Shown here one piece after another: positions 15,223 through 28,280 of a DNA stretch of 64,000 nt; positions within the stretch are counted from its first letter, which is position 1, and each line of letters starts with the position of its first letter. Source of the DNA: Linnemannia hyalina (lineage: Eukaryota > Mortierellomycota > Mortierellomycetes > Mortierellales > Mortierellaceae); contig JAHRHY010000010.1 in NCBI GenBank assembly GCA_019671135.1, forward strand, positions 62,001 to 126,000. The letters are read 5' to 3'. The position numbers and the translations under genes were made by a program. A model generated the notes under the pieces. The model did not search any database and was not told where the DNA came from. It saw only the letters and a program-made list of their open reading frames with translations.

Positions 15223-16015
15223 TGTAGTTGATACGGAAAGTGAAGAGTTGTTGTAGTTTCTGAGGGTTGTGGGTTGTGTACGGAAGATGGTAGTAAAAGA
15301 GGAAAGAACTTGAAGAAGATAGGGTTTGGTTTTGTTGTGGAAAAGGCTTTTTTTTTTTTTTTTTTTTTTTTTTGAGCGCTGAAGTATATCAATAGAAAAC
15401 AGACAAAGTTTGATCCAAGGTTCTTTAGGTGTATGACTTGGTATTGTCAAGAAAGCAGACCAAGCAATAGAATGAAGTAGATAAAGAGAACCTTGATCAA
15501 GGACTAAGAAATGAGTATAAGGAATAGGTTAAAGAGTATGTTGTATTGGCGATACCAAGTAAAGAGCTATAGATTTGCTATCTAAGGCCCTTTTATACTC
15601 GTTAGGGCGAAGTCACAAGAGCAAGCTCTTGTCTCGTGACAGACCATCTCTCTCTCATCTCGCTCCAGGGACCGACCTGCCGACCTCATAACACCCGCCT
15701 TGAAACTTCCAAGCTCTCCTTGCATGTCGCTGACCCGGGGTGGTAGGCGCCTTGGCAACACTGACGCCAACGGTGGTCCTGCTCAAGGGCCTTGTCGGTT
15801 TAATGGTTGGATGGATGGATAGCCCCGACGTGTGGATGGAGGAAGGCGTGACTGTTCTTGGAGACGAAAAATGGGAATTGGGAAAGAAAGATTTCTCTCT
15901 TTAAGTGCACCAATTATTTTCACCGATAACCCTCAAGTGCACATATCACGTGGTGTTACACGTGATATGATGAGACACCTTGAGTTCATAATAAGCACAA
16001 AAAATAGGCTTCCAA
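15223..16015. other. Gene-free stretch left of the tRNA
   Basis: It contains an A/T homopolymer (15350-15373), CT-rich sequence and one strong dyad at 15943-15968, listed separately. No coding signal could be supported. Confidence 0.4.
15943..15968. promoter_or_regulatory. Dyad of two CACGTG boxes
   Basis: ATATCACGTG (15943-15952), six bases, then CACGTGATAT (15959-15968): perfect 10-bp arms, each ending in a CACGTG E-box. An outer CTCAAG/CTTGAG pair extends the symmetry. It lies about 50 bp upstream of the tRNA. CACGTG is the bHLH (Cbf1/USF-type) site, so this could be a paired binding site or a small cruciform. Confidence 0.45.
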
Positions 16016-16087
16016 GGTCCATTGGCCCAATGGAAAGGCGTCTGACTACGAATCAGGAGATTGCAGGTTCGAGCCCTGCATGGATCA
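16016..16087 (+). tRNA. tRNA-Arg (anticodon ACG)
   Basis: 72 nt including the discriminator A. Acceptor GGTCCAT pairs with ATGGATC (one G-U). The A box lies in TGGCCCAATGG and the B box is GGTTCGAGCCC. The anticodon loop CTACGAA gives ACG at 16048-16050, read as inosine-CG for arginine CGN codons. The T arm is GCAGG/CCTGC around TTCGAGC. There is no intron. The usual run of four T downstream is not immediate. Confidence 0.93.
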
Positions 16088-17593
16088 TAATAATAACTGT
16101 TATTGCTTTCTCTTCGCAAACGCGTGCCTTTGGCGCGTATTGTGCTCGAGAGGCTTTGCTTTCTTTTTATGAACTGCGAAAGATAGTGTCGCTGCATAAA
16201 TTCCTTTTTTTTATTTGCGAAAGGCGAACACGGACAGTGAGGCGAGATTTAAAGATTTTGTCTCTCCATCGCGTGCGGATTTTTTCGACACGCGATGAAG
16301 TCTCTTTTGCCACCAATTTTTCATAGCAAAGCCGCGATGTGACTGTTAATTATAAATTAAACAACGCTGTTGGAAAGAGGCCAGTCGAGTGCAGGCGGCG
16401 TGTTGGCAGGTAGGACACGGAACAACAAACAACAACAACATCAATAACAATAAGGCAAAAAGGGAAACGCCAACAGTAGCCAACGGGCGATTAAACAAAC
16501 AAACAAACCACATAACAGAAAATAAACACGGATGACAAAGATAGCGGTACAACTCACGGGCACATCTCACTTGTTTTGACGAGACAAGTACCGCCAGTCA
16601 ATTAGTCGTCCGCAAACAACCTGGCATCATCAATTCTAGTTTCCAAGTTCATACGACGACCAGAGAGGCGCCACCAAAAACAATACACGAATCGCTTGAG
16701 TTATCAATCGACTGTGAAGGAAGTAATAAATTGACAAGATGAAAAATGCACTTTTGATGCGGCATGCAGACAGTTGTTCACCAGAGTACAGCTGATAGGT
16801 ATCCCCTTCAAGGTCTCCTTGGGTATGGATGGGTTGTTAGTGCCCGTGTTTCCGGCGTGATTCCGTTGCCTGTTTGTCTCTGAATATGTGTATGTGTGTA
16901 TATGTGTCTATGTGTGTGTGTTTTGTTGAGGGACGTTAATTCCGCCGATGTGTCTGGATTTAGAGCACTCTGTCCCTTCTGTGTCCTCGAGTCGCCTCTT
17001 TTTTTTGTCCTTTGTCCTTTGTCCTGTTTCTTTTCTCTCCTTTCTATCGCCACTCAATCGCTCCCCCTCGGCGTTTGTCTCGTTCTTTTTTTACCTTTTT
17101 GTTTTTGCCACCGACATCATCCTCTTCCCAGCTGATCCTCCATCTGCTCCACATCACACCGACTAGCAGCCAACCAACTCGACCAAATCAACCAGCACCC
17201 AACCGCTATCCCCTTTTTTCACATTCACTCCACCAAATTGGCCATCGTCCATTGATTTCCAACCTTCCTTCTTATCCTTTGTCCGTTTCATCCCCAGTCT
17301 AGACTGATACTACTGGACTCTCATCCCCAAAGGACAACTCTGTCGCGAGAGACCACCTGCAGATTGCACGCTCTCCTTGACAGAGGCATTCCTCCTCCCT
17401 ATCCCTCACCCTCCCTTTCCCATCCACCCACCGAATCTCATCAGCCACTCTTTTTCTGCCGTGATTCGCCTCCCGCTGGCGTGCTCACTCCAACTTTAAA
17501 GAAGGTGCGGCAGAAGCAGCAAGTCAGTCGTCGGTCCTGATTGCGATCCCTCGCTCCCTTCCAACATCCTCCCCCACTCATTTACAACCCTCC
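16088..17593. other. Intergenic region and promoter of the deubiquitinase gene
   Basis: The last about 600 bp are strongly C/T-rich with several ACC/TCC repeats, typical of fungal promoters and 5' leaders. A GT-rich microsatellite lies at about 16885-16922. Short frames here have no family features. Confidence 0.4.
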
Positions 17594-20500
17594 ATGACCA
17601 GCGACAACACTGACTTGGCCGTTCTGGCCGGCGACGACTACCGCCCACCCCAAGGCTCGTTCCGCGGCTTTGTTCATGCTGTTGACCTCGAGCGCACTTC
17701 CTTGAGTCGCAAGTTCGAGAACGTCCAATGTTGGCTCGCCTGTGATGGTACCGTCCTTGTTATTTCCCACCTTTTCCTTCCTGTATTGTTATTGATTGCA
17801 CCTTCCTCAGCTCCCCTTTTTTCACCCTCCTTTGTGCCTTTTCTTCCTCACTTTCCCTGTTTCCTTCGAGCGCGCTCGCTTGTTATTTCCTTTGTATTTC
17901 TGTCTCTTTGCCTGTCTGTCTGTCTGGCGTCAGTTGCTCCCTCAATTGTTCCCTCAATTACCTAGGCAACCTTAGAATGAATAATTCCTATCCAAGATCA
18001 GTCTCTTACTCCATTAATGCACTTTCGTCATCGTTTTCCATTTGGCATTGGCATTGGTTTCTCTTGCCTTTAACCTTTAGATACTGCCTCGGTCAACCTT
18101 TACTTGGATCTTCAAAAGGAGTTGGATTACGTAGAATTTAAGGTAAGGGCGTTTGATGGAGAGGAAGAAGAGTTCAACATTCTGCACTGCCAATTGTGAC
18201 CACATACCATTCCACGTTAGTTCTGCATACACTAACATTGCCGCTATACATTGCATCTTTCTCAGTTGACCCAGAACATTCGACAAGTCTACTTCACCGA
18301 TAAAACGCGTACTGTCAAGTTACATCTGAACAACAAGATGCGGTTAGACATTACCTTGTCAGTCGTGGAGGATGGTCAAAAGTTGTGCGAACAATTGATG
18401 CGGATCAAGGCTCGACGTAAGTGAACAAGCAACCTTTTCAAGACGAGCTGTACCGATGGATCGGCAGATGGCGCTCCTTTTTGCTCTCGTGTTTCTCACC
18501 CTTCTACCGTTTTTCATCACCCTTCCTTCCTTTTTTTCTTTTGTTCGTAACAATTGCTTGCACGTATCTGTATTCCAATGCCGGAACTTTCTTTGCCGCC
18601 ATTCATCTACCATGGCAATAACGCGTAGCTGGCGATTGTGATGACTTTTCGCGCCATCGACCCAAGGCCGGAATTGTCAAGCCGGATGCAAGTTCTGCAT
18701 ATTTAACCGCGAAAAATGACCTTGCACCAAACCTACCGCCTATTGCAGTTGGATCAGCCGAGTCTTCAACCCAATCCAGGAAGAGAGTGATTCAGCATTT
18801 CACCCCTTCGACTGCACCGGAACATACCCTGAAGAAGTCGCGCGCTGTTGCCTCGCAAGACCTCTTCAAGTCTCACCGCCAATCTAATGAAGTGGTCGAT
18901 TCTTTCCTCTCGACATCGCCTCCTGCACCCCAAGCCACGCCTGAGCGATGGCCCATTCCAAGTTCTCCTGCACGCGATGATGTGGGGGTACGTCTCTTTG
19001 GCAGGACATGCAAGCTGGACATGCAAGCGATTGCATGAAAAAGAGATATCGAGACAGCAACCCCCTTGCTCTGAGAAGGTGCACTCACATCTAGCCCTGC
19101 GGTCTTGTTTTAAACTGCTTTTTAGATCATTACCCCTAATAGAACGCAGGTCTTTGACAGGTTTGCACGCATTGGGCACTCTGCACATCACATGCCAGGT
19201 AAGGCGCATTGAGGCACATTGTAATTCTTGTTTTTATCATTTTTGCAATTGTGCAGAGTTCTCACTTTTCACGTCGACATCCCATAGATCCTGTTCCGAG
19301 ACCCCAGTTCCATGCAAAGGTGCCAACTCCAAGGGTTTTACGGTCGATGAACGATAGGTCCAAGAGATATGGCCGTGAGTTGGACCACAAATCTTCTAAG
19401 GATTCAAGGGTGCTTGAGAAGTAAGCAAACTTTTTTATTCACCCTGAAAAAAAGCCCCAACCATTCGTCTTGCTAACATTATCTTTTGCTCTTTTTTTTT
19501 CATCCAATAGGAGATCTAGCGGATCAAAGTGTATCAATGCAGTACTCCAAGCGATACTCTGCCTCAACCCTCTTGTGCCAGATCTGACCGACTCATACTT
19601 GCTACTCATTTGTGGCGTCCAAGATGGGCTATTTCAGTGAGTGTCGATTTCGATGCCTCCTGCAAGGTTCAGTGGAATGCTATTTGATTCGATGCTAATT
19701 TTACTTGCATCTATGTACTCGATAGAATAATTGTTGATACACACACCGCCTACTCAGAGACAGGAAACTTGATGATAAAGGAGGATGAAATCTCAAACAG
19801 AATTGTAAAGAGTTCAACAGGATGCCTCGGAGGAGAGTTCGATGACGCGCGCGGGTTTTTGAACGACTGTCTCAACCAAGTGCGGAAGGAATTCAATGAT
19901 CGGGAAGAGAATCCCATTTCTCAGATGTTCAGGGGGAAAATCGACCGCGTCTCAGAGTGCCCCAATTGTGGAAATATGATCCGCAGCTCAGAACAATATC
20001 AGGATCTTCAGCTGGAGGTGCCTACCCACGATGTCAGCAGTAGCAAATCCAAGTATGTAATGGTACCGTCTCTTTTCTTGCATGCTACATACATTGAATC
20101 GCGTCCCTAATCATCATATTTGATCTATCTGCTATATAGCCAGGATGCTGTGAGCATCGGCAGTCTCGTGCCTCAGCTGTTCGACACAAAGACAGTGGAA
20201 TGCCAAAAGTGCCACTCTGATCAGGCAATTATGCATAGATCCTTGTCACAGTTGCCTGAGGTTCTCGTTTTGTGCTTGAAGCGATTCTCGTCCAGCCCAG
20301 TAGGTGGCTACAAGAAATATCGCAGCCATGTTACCATTGACGCGACGCTCGAGTTCAGTAAGTGTTAGATCGCGTGGTTTTTGACATTCTGTGACGATAA
20401 CTTTTGAACTCATGATTGACAATGATTTTTACTGTCATATTCAACCCTGTAGCGCAATTTTGCAGCGCTGAGGCATTTACTGATGAAGTAGGATCGTTAG

Positions 20501-22186
20501 CTTATTTTCAGGAGGACTTTGGGATGCGCCCGCACATCCCTAGCGACAGTGTCCCTAGTTCCAGCAGCTCGCCATTCTCATCCGTCAGCCCACGAGGACA
20601 GCACGATCACTTGCACACGCCGACACCACCCGCTGAACGATACATGGCACAGCTTCGTGAAGATGGCACGTTTGGAACCACTTCTGATTTTCCTATCCTT
20701 CTGGACAGCGACGGGGAGGATGCAATTATAATGGCAGTAAGTCTGCATGGGATGTCAATTATTTTGATAACCAATATCGCGTCAATTGCTGCACATAGTC
20801 TCATTGTCGCGTTTACTGTTGCCGATATTATAGAGCCAACAGAGTCAGGAGTCACTTTCGTTCTACGAGGCACCGACAGAGGAAGAGCAATATCAATGGG
20901 CGATGGAAGAATCGATCAGGGCCTCGCAGATGACCATGTCTCAGAGCTCCGTCGCGGATAACAAGCTGCAGGATGACGCAGAGGAAGAGGGCGAGGTCAT
21001 TTCGTCCCAGGTTTTTGGTCTCGACAATCCATTTGCTCATCCCGACTTTGCAAGCGGGATCAAACGGGACTCCAGGGGCCTATCTGGATCTCAAAGGACG
21101 AGCGCGCAATCGTCGAATGTCGGTACGCCCAAGATTAGCCCCAAGCTGGAACTGCCCGATCGGGGAGACACCTTTACCGTGCACGAGGATAAGGATAAGG
21201 GCATCGGAAAAGATGAAGGCGACAGAAAGGACAAGGGTGGTGATGGTGATGGCGGCGAAGACGAGGGAGATGAGGACTTCAAGGCTGCAGTGCTGGCGTC
21301 GCTCATGACTGGAGACCCCTCGACATCTCCCACTGAGGCGGACGTCCAGGAGCAGGAAAAGAAGCACGTGGAGGAGGCGATCCGGAGGAGTCTGATGGAT
21401 CAGGAAGAAAATAAGGAGAACATCTCGCCCGACAAGGCCACTAGTCAGAAGAAGTTACTGGAGAAGAAGATGGTAGCGACATTGACACGATCTTGCTCTC
21501 AGCTGGACCGCTCACCCTCGGACCACCACCACCGCCACCAAAATCATCATCTTCGGAAGAGTCTTCCCGCACAGCTCAAGAGGTCCAGCACGATTGATTT
21601 CATTGACCGACAGAGATTCTCTAGAGGCAATGATCAAGCAGCATCGTCCCTTTCTCAGTCATACTCCTTGTCCCAGTCGCCATCCCCGACAGAGACAGCT
21701 TCCCAGCCGCTGCGCCTGGATTCCCCACCTCGGACGCGTCGGACTGACTCTACTGGTACTACTCGTCGTCATGCCGCTCAGGACAGAGATGAGCAGCACG
21801 ACTCGAGATCTTCTGTGATCCGCTTGGAAGGCGACGACGATGACGCGACGTCTTCTCGTCGAGTCACCAGGGCCTCCAAGGGCAAGGACAGAGCGCCATC
21901 CTCCTCACAAACACAGGCAGTAGAAGATCAGAGTCTTGGACTCTTTCAACTTCAGGCGGTCGTCAGTCATACTGGTCTATCCATGTCGTCGTCGTCTCCA
22001 GTGGCCGCTGCAGGACAAAAAGGTCGCTATGTCTGCGATCGACTTGGAACAGATGGAATATGGAGGTGCCACGATGGCGCAAAGACTACTAGGTTAGGAT
22101 CTATCTCTGACCTTACTCGATATCGCGCGCGATCTGGATACCTCTTCTTTTATGTCCGCTGCCACCCCGGTGCCGTCGTTGCTTAA
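17594..22186 (+). CDS. USP37-like ubiquitin-specific protease with three UIMs; catalytic His replaced
   Basis: Ten exons that I could join in frame: 17594-17747, 18081-18142, 18266-18416, 18629-18987, 19257-19420, 19511-19636, 19726-20052, 20140-20357, 20453-20736, 20834-22186, giving 1065 residues. The N-terminus resembles the PH-like N-domain of USP37/26/29. The Cys box is degenerate (SGSKCINAVLQAIL; the usual NLGNTCYMN is missing but Cys remains). A DARGFLNDCL QD-box follows, then two CxxC pairs (SECPNCG, VECQKCH). Ubiquitin-interacting motifs are EEQYQWAMEESIRAS, DEDFKAAVLASL and HVEEAIRRSL, inserted in the catalytic domain as in USP37. Near the end VVSHTGLS is followed by GRYVCD where GHY is expected (CGC at about 22024), and the protein ends in RARSGYLFFYV. 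The family removes ubiquitin from cell-cycle and chromatin proteins in the nucleus. Loss of the His suggests an inactive or altered enzyme. A PIP-like VIQHFTP occurs in the linker. Confidence 0.85.
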
Positions 22187-22511
22187 ACACGACTTCACCT
22201 TGCCTCGCGTGCTCGCATTACCGCCACCACAGCCTCTTTATAACTTTCTTTAACCATCGCGTTTGTAATTACATCTTCTTTTGCCTTTCTTTGTATTTTC
22301 ATGTTTATCACAACTTCCCTTCCCCCCCCTATTCTCGTTTGTACCATTACCCCTCCCCACTATTCTCCTCTCAAGTAAGAAATACCAAAAAAAATAAAAC
22401 TTCACCGCTTTCCTCTCTCTTACAATACTTTATTTCATGGAATAACTCGCTCTCAAATATCAGTTGCCAAAACGCTCAATCGAAGGCGGCTAAGGAAGGG
22501 GTAACGCGGCA
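22187..22511. other. Convergent 3' intergenic gap
   Basis: 325 bp between the stops of the USP37-like and Dicer-like genes, both transcribed towards it. Short AT-rich signals such as AATAAAA near 22390 could serve polyadenylation. Overlapping 3' ends of the two mRNAs are possible. Confidence 0.4.
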
Positions 22512-25500
22512 TCAGGAACTTTCCAAACGGACCCTCTTGAGTCGAGTCAACGAAGAAGGACAGTCACAGAACTGAGTAAGCCATTCGGGGTCCGAGTCGA
22601 GGAGGGCCAGGGTTCGTTTTGCGGCCTCTTTGCGGGCGACTTGGATCAGAGTGTGGGTTGCGGTGGCGACCGGGTGGCCGTGGATCATGACCGCGCATGT
22701 TTGGTCTGGGTGCCCCTGTTCCTGCCCCTGTCCATATCCTTGCCGGTGTTGCTGCGAGTAGGGGATGGTGGAGGACGAGTCGGGGAGTGTGGCAACCGCT
22801 GAGGGGTGAGGAGTTGGTGGCGAGGTAAAGGTAGTGAGAGGTGTTGACGACGAAGACGAGGATTCCGAGGGTTGGGAAGCGACTTGGCCGTCTTCTTCTT
22901 CCTGAGCGACGGTCAGGTTCTTGATCTTGAAGGATTGACATCCGGCTCCCTGGATACGATGATGAAGCTCAATCACAGGATGCTTCGTCAACGTCTCGAT
23001 CGAGAGGTGGTCCCTCAACGTCGGAAGCACGGCTCGATCAAAGAACTCCTTGACGGCGGACCAATCCCAACCAGAATCGACATAGACGGCTCCAAAGACA
23101 CTCTCGAGGACATCGCCCAAGACCTTGGTCATGTTGAAATCGGCCCAGTACTCGCCCATAGGTTCTCCTCTCTCTGTCGTCGTCGCATTTTCATCAGTAG
23201 CGGCTGATGTGAGAGCATCCTCTTTGGCATCCTGGATCTGTTGTGTGGCACGCAAGATGTCGGTCGCAAGAGAAGAGCTGAAATGCAAAATATGTTGATG
23301 GAGCTCCAGTTGGACACAGAGGACGCCCAGGATCTGGTTGTTGATACTCGCAGACTTGATCTCGTGGAGGACACCCGGTCCGGAGACAGGGTACCGTTCG
23401 ACCCAGTAATCCGCCACCAACATGTCGAGGATCGAGTCTCCCAAGAACTCGAGTCGTTGGTAACAGGGAGTCTGAGGCTTGACGGCCGTCGCATGGGTCA
23501 GTGCCTCGACCAAGAGTCGTCTGTTCACGAACTCGTACCCGATCGAGAATTCGACGTTATCCAGGTCTCCAAGAAGCGGGTCTTCTTTGAAGGGTGTAGC
23601 AAGAGGGTGAGCTGGGTGGAGAGGATCGTCTGTTTGGGAGGAGGTGCGGGCAAAGTCGTCCCAGGTATGGATCCCCTCGAGGGGTTCCAGGAGTGCGGCT
23701 GCGGCTTTGAGACCTAAGTCGAAGCCTTGGCTGAGGTAGGCTGCGCCAAGAGTTGATTCGACTAGATCGGCCATCGTCTTTGTCGAGATCGGCCATTCCA
23801 CCTGGGACTTGCGTTGCGGCGGCTGCGGTTGAGACTGTGTCGTCGCTGATTGAGTGAAGTCTTCGGCAGACGCCACCGAACCATTAGGAGGACCAGGAGG
23901 AGGGGTATCGCCAGAGGATGGAGAAGGAGAAGAAGGCCCAGGTGTAGGCACAAAGAAGTGCGTAATGACCGGCAGAAGCTTGTTCAGAAACCGGTGCAGT
24001 TTAAAGCGTGTCGCCCGCTTGAAGAGGTGACTGTTCGAAATCGTGGTCATCCGCTTTAATGTCAACCGACCCTCGTCCAGGAGCGGGTATCGAATAAACA
24101 GGTCGACCGTCATCATAAACTTCAAGAACGTATCGCCCAACAGCTCGAGCCGCTGGTAGTTCATGGCATAACATGTCTCGGTCGCCGTGAGGGCTTCGAG
24201 CATCAGCGGAAGCTTAATCTGATCCTGGAGCCCAAATTCAGTCATAAACTCGATCGCCTTCAACAGATCGTCGATGCGTACAAGAACAGAGACCATCCAC
24301 TCTGCAGATCGGAGAGCGCTCGCGGTGACAGGATACTTCTGAGTAAGTTCTGGAATCAGAAAGTTGGCAGCACCGGATTTGTGTTTAGCTAGAGCCGATT
24401 GTTTGATGGTTTGAAGATGGTCTGCGCGCCGGGGCACCTTTTTGACTTCGATCAGGGGTTGGTCCGGATTGAGAATGTCGAACCCGCGCTTGGTCTTGTA
24501 GTACTGGGTAAAGGTGTTGATCGTTGCCACTGGGTCGGACTCTTCAGCCTGTGAGGCGTCGTCAGACAAAAAAGAAGGTGAAGGAGATGTGGTGGATGTT
24601 GGGATGAGACTGTTGGGCGTCAAATCTGTCCTGAGGGCTGTTGAAGTAAAGAACCGATTCGACTGGCCCTTCTCAAGCAACACCGTATCCTGCAGGCGAT
24701 CCCAGGAGAGGTCGGCGTCCTGTAAGCCGTAGAATGCTGCAGTCGAAGACGAGGAGCTTCCTAGCTGGACCTCGCTCCAGTCAATGAGGGTATTCGCTGA
24801 GAGGTCCTTGTGAAGATCAGAACCAGTGTGGTGTCGCATGAGAGGTGCAATCAGAAGACGGACCCCAGTATCCAGGGATCCGACCTCGACAGGCTTGCGG
24901 AAGACGGTATCAAAGAGCTGCTTGTGGTATTCGTAAAGGTCATCAACTTGTTGCACCGAGAGATCGACGCGACTGTTGAGACGGACGATATCGACAAAAC
25001 GAGAGTCACCATCAAAGAAGAGCTCGATGGGATCGAACTGCGGGAGTGGTGTAGCAGTGAACAGGCAAAGAATCCTGGAGATGGGCAGCGTCTCGTCACC
25101 GCCGGTGCTCGTAGCAGGTTGCTTGAGCGAAAAGAGTGTCGCGTGCAACGACACTGAATCCGATCCTGGGACGAGCTTGATCTTGTTCTCCCAGAAGGTA
25201 GGTTGATGGATCGGGTACAGAGAGACCGGAGGAGCTTGCCCGGCAGATTCCTCATTTTCTTCGTTCAGATCGTCCTTGACAATGGGCGCCTTGCGGTGAG
25301 GCAACAGCCTGTCCGTCAAACCCCCACAGAGATAGAGCTCCTTAATGGCCTGGAATGACACTGCCTTCTTGGCCAGAGACTTTCTGGAGAACGGTCCCGA
25401 GTCGAAATGGGTGACAAGCGCGTTCAAGGGCAAGGTCAGCTCACAGTGAAAGCTACCCTTCACATTCGTGATATTGAACTCAGGCTTCCAAGTCGTGTAG

Positions 25501-27871
25501 ATGTCGGCCGGCAAGGAATCACAGTACCTATGCAGGAGAGATACGGCGGTGTGAAAGATGACCCGAGCGCCGGTGGACTCGACCTTGAAGACAGTCTCGA
25601 CATCAGCCAATTCCTTCATATCCTCCAGCCCAAAGTTGGTGTCCTCATCGTCCTCATCATCGCCGTTCGCAGAAGGGCCTCGAAGGCGGATGACTCGGTC
25701 CTGGGGGAGTTCACTACACCACATTCGCATGTCCGCCTCGGCTCTAGAGATCTTTTCCAGGTAGCCATCGTTTTCGGGCAGCATGATGACGTACTCCGAG
25801 TTGGGATCCCGAGCGCGTCCACGCGACTGGATGTGGCTGATGACCGTGTTCTTGACATCAAACCTATAAAGGTACATCGAACAACGCACACAAAAACGTT
25901 AGCCTATGCCAATAATTTCCATCGCCATTATCGATATGTAACGAAAACTAACATTAATGTACCTGATGACGAGACGGCACCGATCGATATCAATACCTTC
26001 CTCGGCAACATCGGTTGCGATCAAGAGGTTGTACGTTCCCTTTCGGAAACCCTCCAGAATCTTCCTCTGCGCCTTGATGTTCATTAGGTGCTCTTTGACG
26101 TCACCTTTGCCGCCATGACCCGTAAGGACAGCAGACTGGATAAAATCCAACCCATATTCTGGACCGAACTTCTTGCACTCGTCTAGGAAAACCTTCATAG
26201 TATGGGCAGTGGGCCGGCGCTCCACAAAGAGGATCCCACAGAACCCAGGTTGGAGACCGGCCTCCTGCAAGACCTCGACGAGCTTCCGCACTTTCTGCGT
26301 GACCTGGGACAAATCCAAGTCGAGGCGAGACTTGGCCATCGAAGTGGCAATTTGCTCCGCGCGTTGGATCAAATCCAGTCGTTGAGCGAGAAAGTTGGTG
26401 TCAGTCAACTGGATGTCCTCCTTGAGGGTGTCAAGAATGTACCTCCAGCTCTTGGATCCAAACCAAGGTCCTAGCTCGATGATCGCAACTTCATACCAGG
26501 TAATTGCAGGTTTGAGCTTCCTGTCATCCTTGAGCATGGCCACCAATTGCTCACAGGACTGCTGCTCGGCAACGGAGAGTCTTGAAAACTCGCGCGTGAC
26601 ATCCTCAGCCGGGACGGGACCGGTGCCGATTTTCACGCCAGTGTAGTTGACGACACGCTCCCTTGGGCGTTGGGAGAACTTGAGGACCTCATCGTACGAG
26701 GCTGTGATGATGTTACAGTCCATCGTCTTTTCCAGTTCGCTGATGGAGGGTGAATAGCCGATGCAGTGGGTGGTGGCAACAATATGTGATGAGGATAATG
26801 AGCATCAAAAAAGGGAAAGAAAAAGAAAAAGATAGTCGGTGATCAGTGTGTCAATTAGCACAGCAACGTAAAATTATTTTGTTGCTCACGAACCTATATA
26901 ATTCGGTTGTTACTTACACAGCAGCAAACTTCGCAGCGCCCTTGTCTTTTGGAGGGGATGCGGTCATGCCAAAGATCTTGGGTCGTTCCTGGGCCTCTGG
27001 ATAGAACTCCGTCATGATCTTTCGGTAGGGATTATTCTTAGTTGCATGATGGCACTCGTCAAAAATAAAGAGACTGCACTACAAACATTGTTGAGGGAGA
27101 TTGAGAGAGTGAATGAGTGAGTGTGATAAGTGGCAACTCGAAAGTTTAGTCAGGAGCGACGTGATGAACAAACACAGCACAGCAACAGCATGAGGAAACA
27201 ACCAACGTGAGAGAGGCTTACAAGGTCAATTTTGATATAAGCGTGATTGAGGATGTTGAAGAGGATTTGTCCGGTAATAACAATGAGCTCCGATTTTTCA
27301 AAGATAGTGTTCCATCTTTCCTCGTCAAAGTTGTCGGCACCCATCGCACCACAGACGGCTTCTGCCTTGATATCGCTATTGTTGCAGATGTAGGCGTGCT
27401 GTTGGAAGACCAAGGGGACCTTGTTCACGACGAAGAAGGCGACTTTTCTCTAACATGTATAACAATGAAGGTTAGGTGTCTCAGTGATTTTTTGTGTCGC
27501 ATTTTTTTGGCATACAAGCCATCCTTTTTTTTTTTTTGCATACATGCATGCATAAATCCCACGCCCCTGGTCAAAATCGACTGCCAAGCCTTTTCACAAG
27601 CAACCCTTTCGTCCATCGACAATGAATTCAAGTGTGTAGATAGACTGCAAGCAATGAAGGAGGCCATTGAGTCAATGCATCACAGAAAACTAACCTGGCG
27701 CCCGGTTTGTTTGGCTTCTTGGCGCGCTTTGGCCACCATGTGCTTGAGCAGGATGACGGATATGAGGGTCTTGCCGCTTCCAGTGTCGGAGACCGCAATG
27801 ACGTTGCCCTCGATAGCTCGTTTGGCGACCTCCTGCTGGTACGCGCGAGGTTCATCGCGTCGTGTTGCCAT
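22512..27871 (-). CDS. DCL: Dicer-like ribonuclease
   Basis: Five exons: 27871-27695, 27449-27222, 27078-26918, 26739-25963 and 25863-22512, all in phase, 1564 residues. Order: a DExD/H helicase with TGSGKT (about residue 30-35) and DECHH (about 142); helicase C-domain with [17 protein letters not shown] and QSRGRAR (about 460); a Dicer dimerisation domain; a PAZ-like region; RNase IIIa with YQRLELLGD and later [14 protein letters not shown]; RNase IIIb with [10 protein letters not shown] and [14 protein letters not shown]; and a C-terminal dsRNA-binding-like segment. All metal-binding Glu/Asp positions of both RNase III domains are present, so it should cut dsRNA into small interfering RNAs in the cytoplasm. 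The length and domain order fit a complete fungal Dicer. The start ATG at 27871 gives [16 protein letters not shown], the normal beginning of the helicase. It is divergent from the Snu114 gene. Confidence 0.95.
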
Positions 27872-28280
27872 GAAAAAGGAAAGGTGGTTGAAAAAGGGGA
27901 AAAGGAGTATGGGTAAGTGTGTGTGTGTGTTGCTGTGTGAGTATGTGAAGGGTAAAGAAAGAAAAAAAAGGAGCGAGTAGGAAGGAAAAAGGGACAACCC
28001 TTCCTCGCAGTTCGAAAAAAATCACGGCGAAGCTCTATCTGTTGCAGCACCCACGATCAAATCGTGATACAGTGAGATCACGTTTGCACTCAAATCGGTG
28101 TTCGTTCTTATTTATTGCTTTTATCACAGAGTTTGAGCGCCTCCAAAGTACTCCACCGCACCCTCCAACCCTCCCCAATCATCGTCCTTTGCGCGTCGTC
28201 CGAGTCGGGAATCACTACTCAGGAGAAAAAAAACCGAACACATCGACACCCACGAATAACACTACATACAGAAGCTAACC
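27872..28280. promoter_or_regulatory. Shared 409-bp region between divergent Dicer and Snu114 genes
   Basis: The two start codons face away from each other. The region has an A-rich part on the Dicer side (27955-28020) and C-rich tracts on the Snu114 side. Both core promoters must fit here, so partial co-regulation is possible. Confidence 0.5.

Noticed and set aside
19126..19198. Possible 73-bp extra exon in the USP37-like gene (acceptor TTTTTAG, donor GTAAGG)
   Set aside because: Including it shifts the following exons out of frame. Skipping it gives a continuous frame through the Cys box. It may be an alternative exon but was left out.
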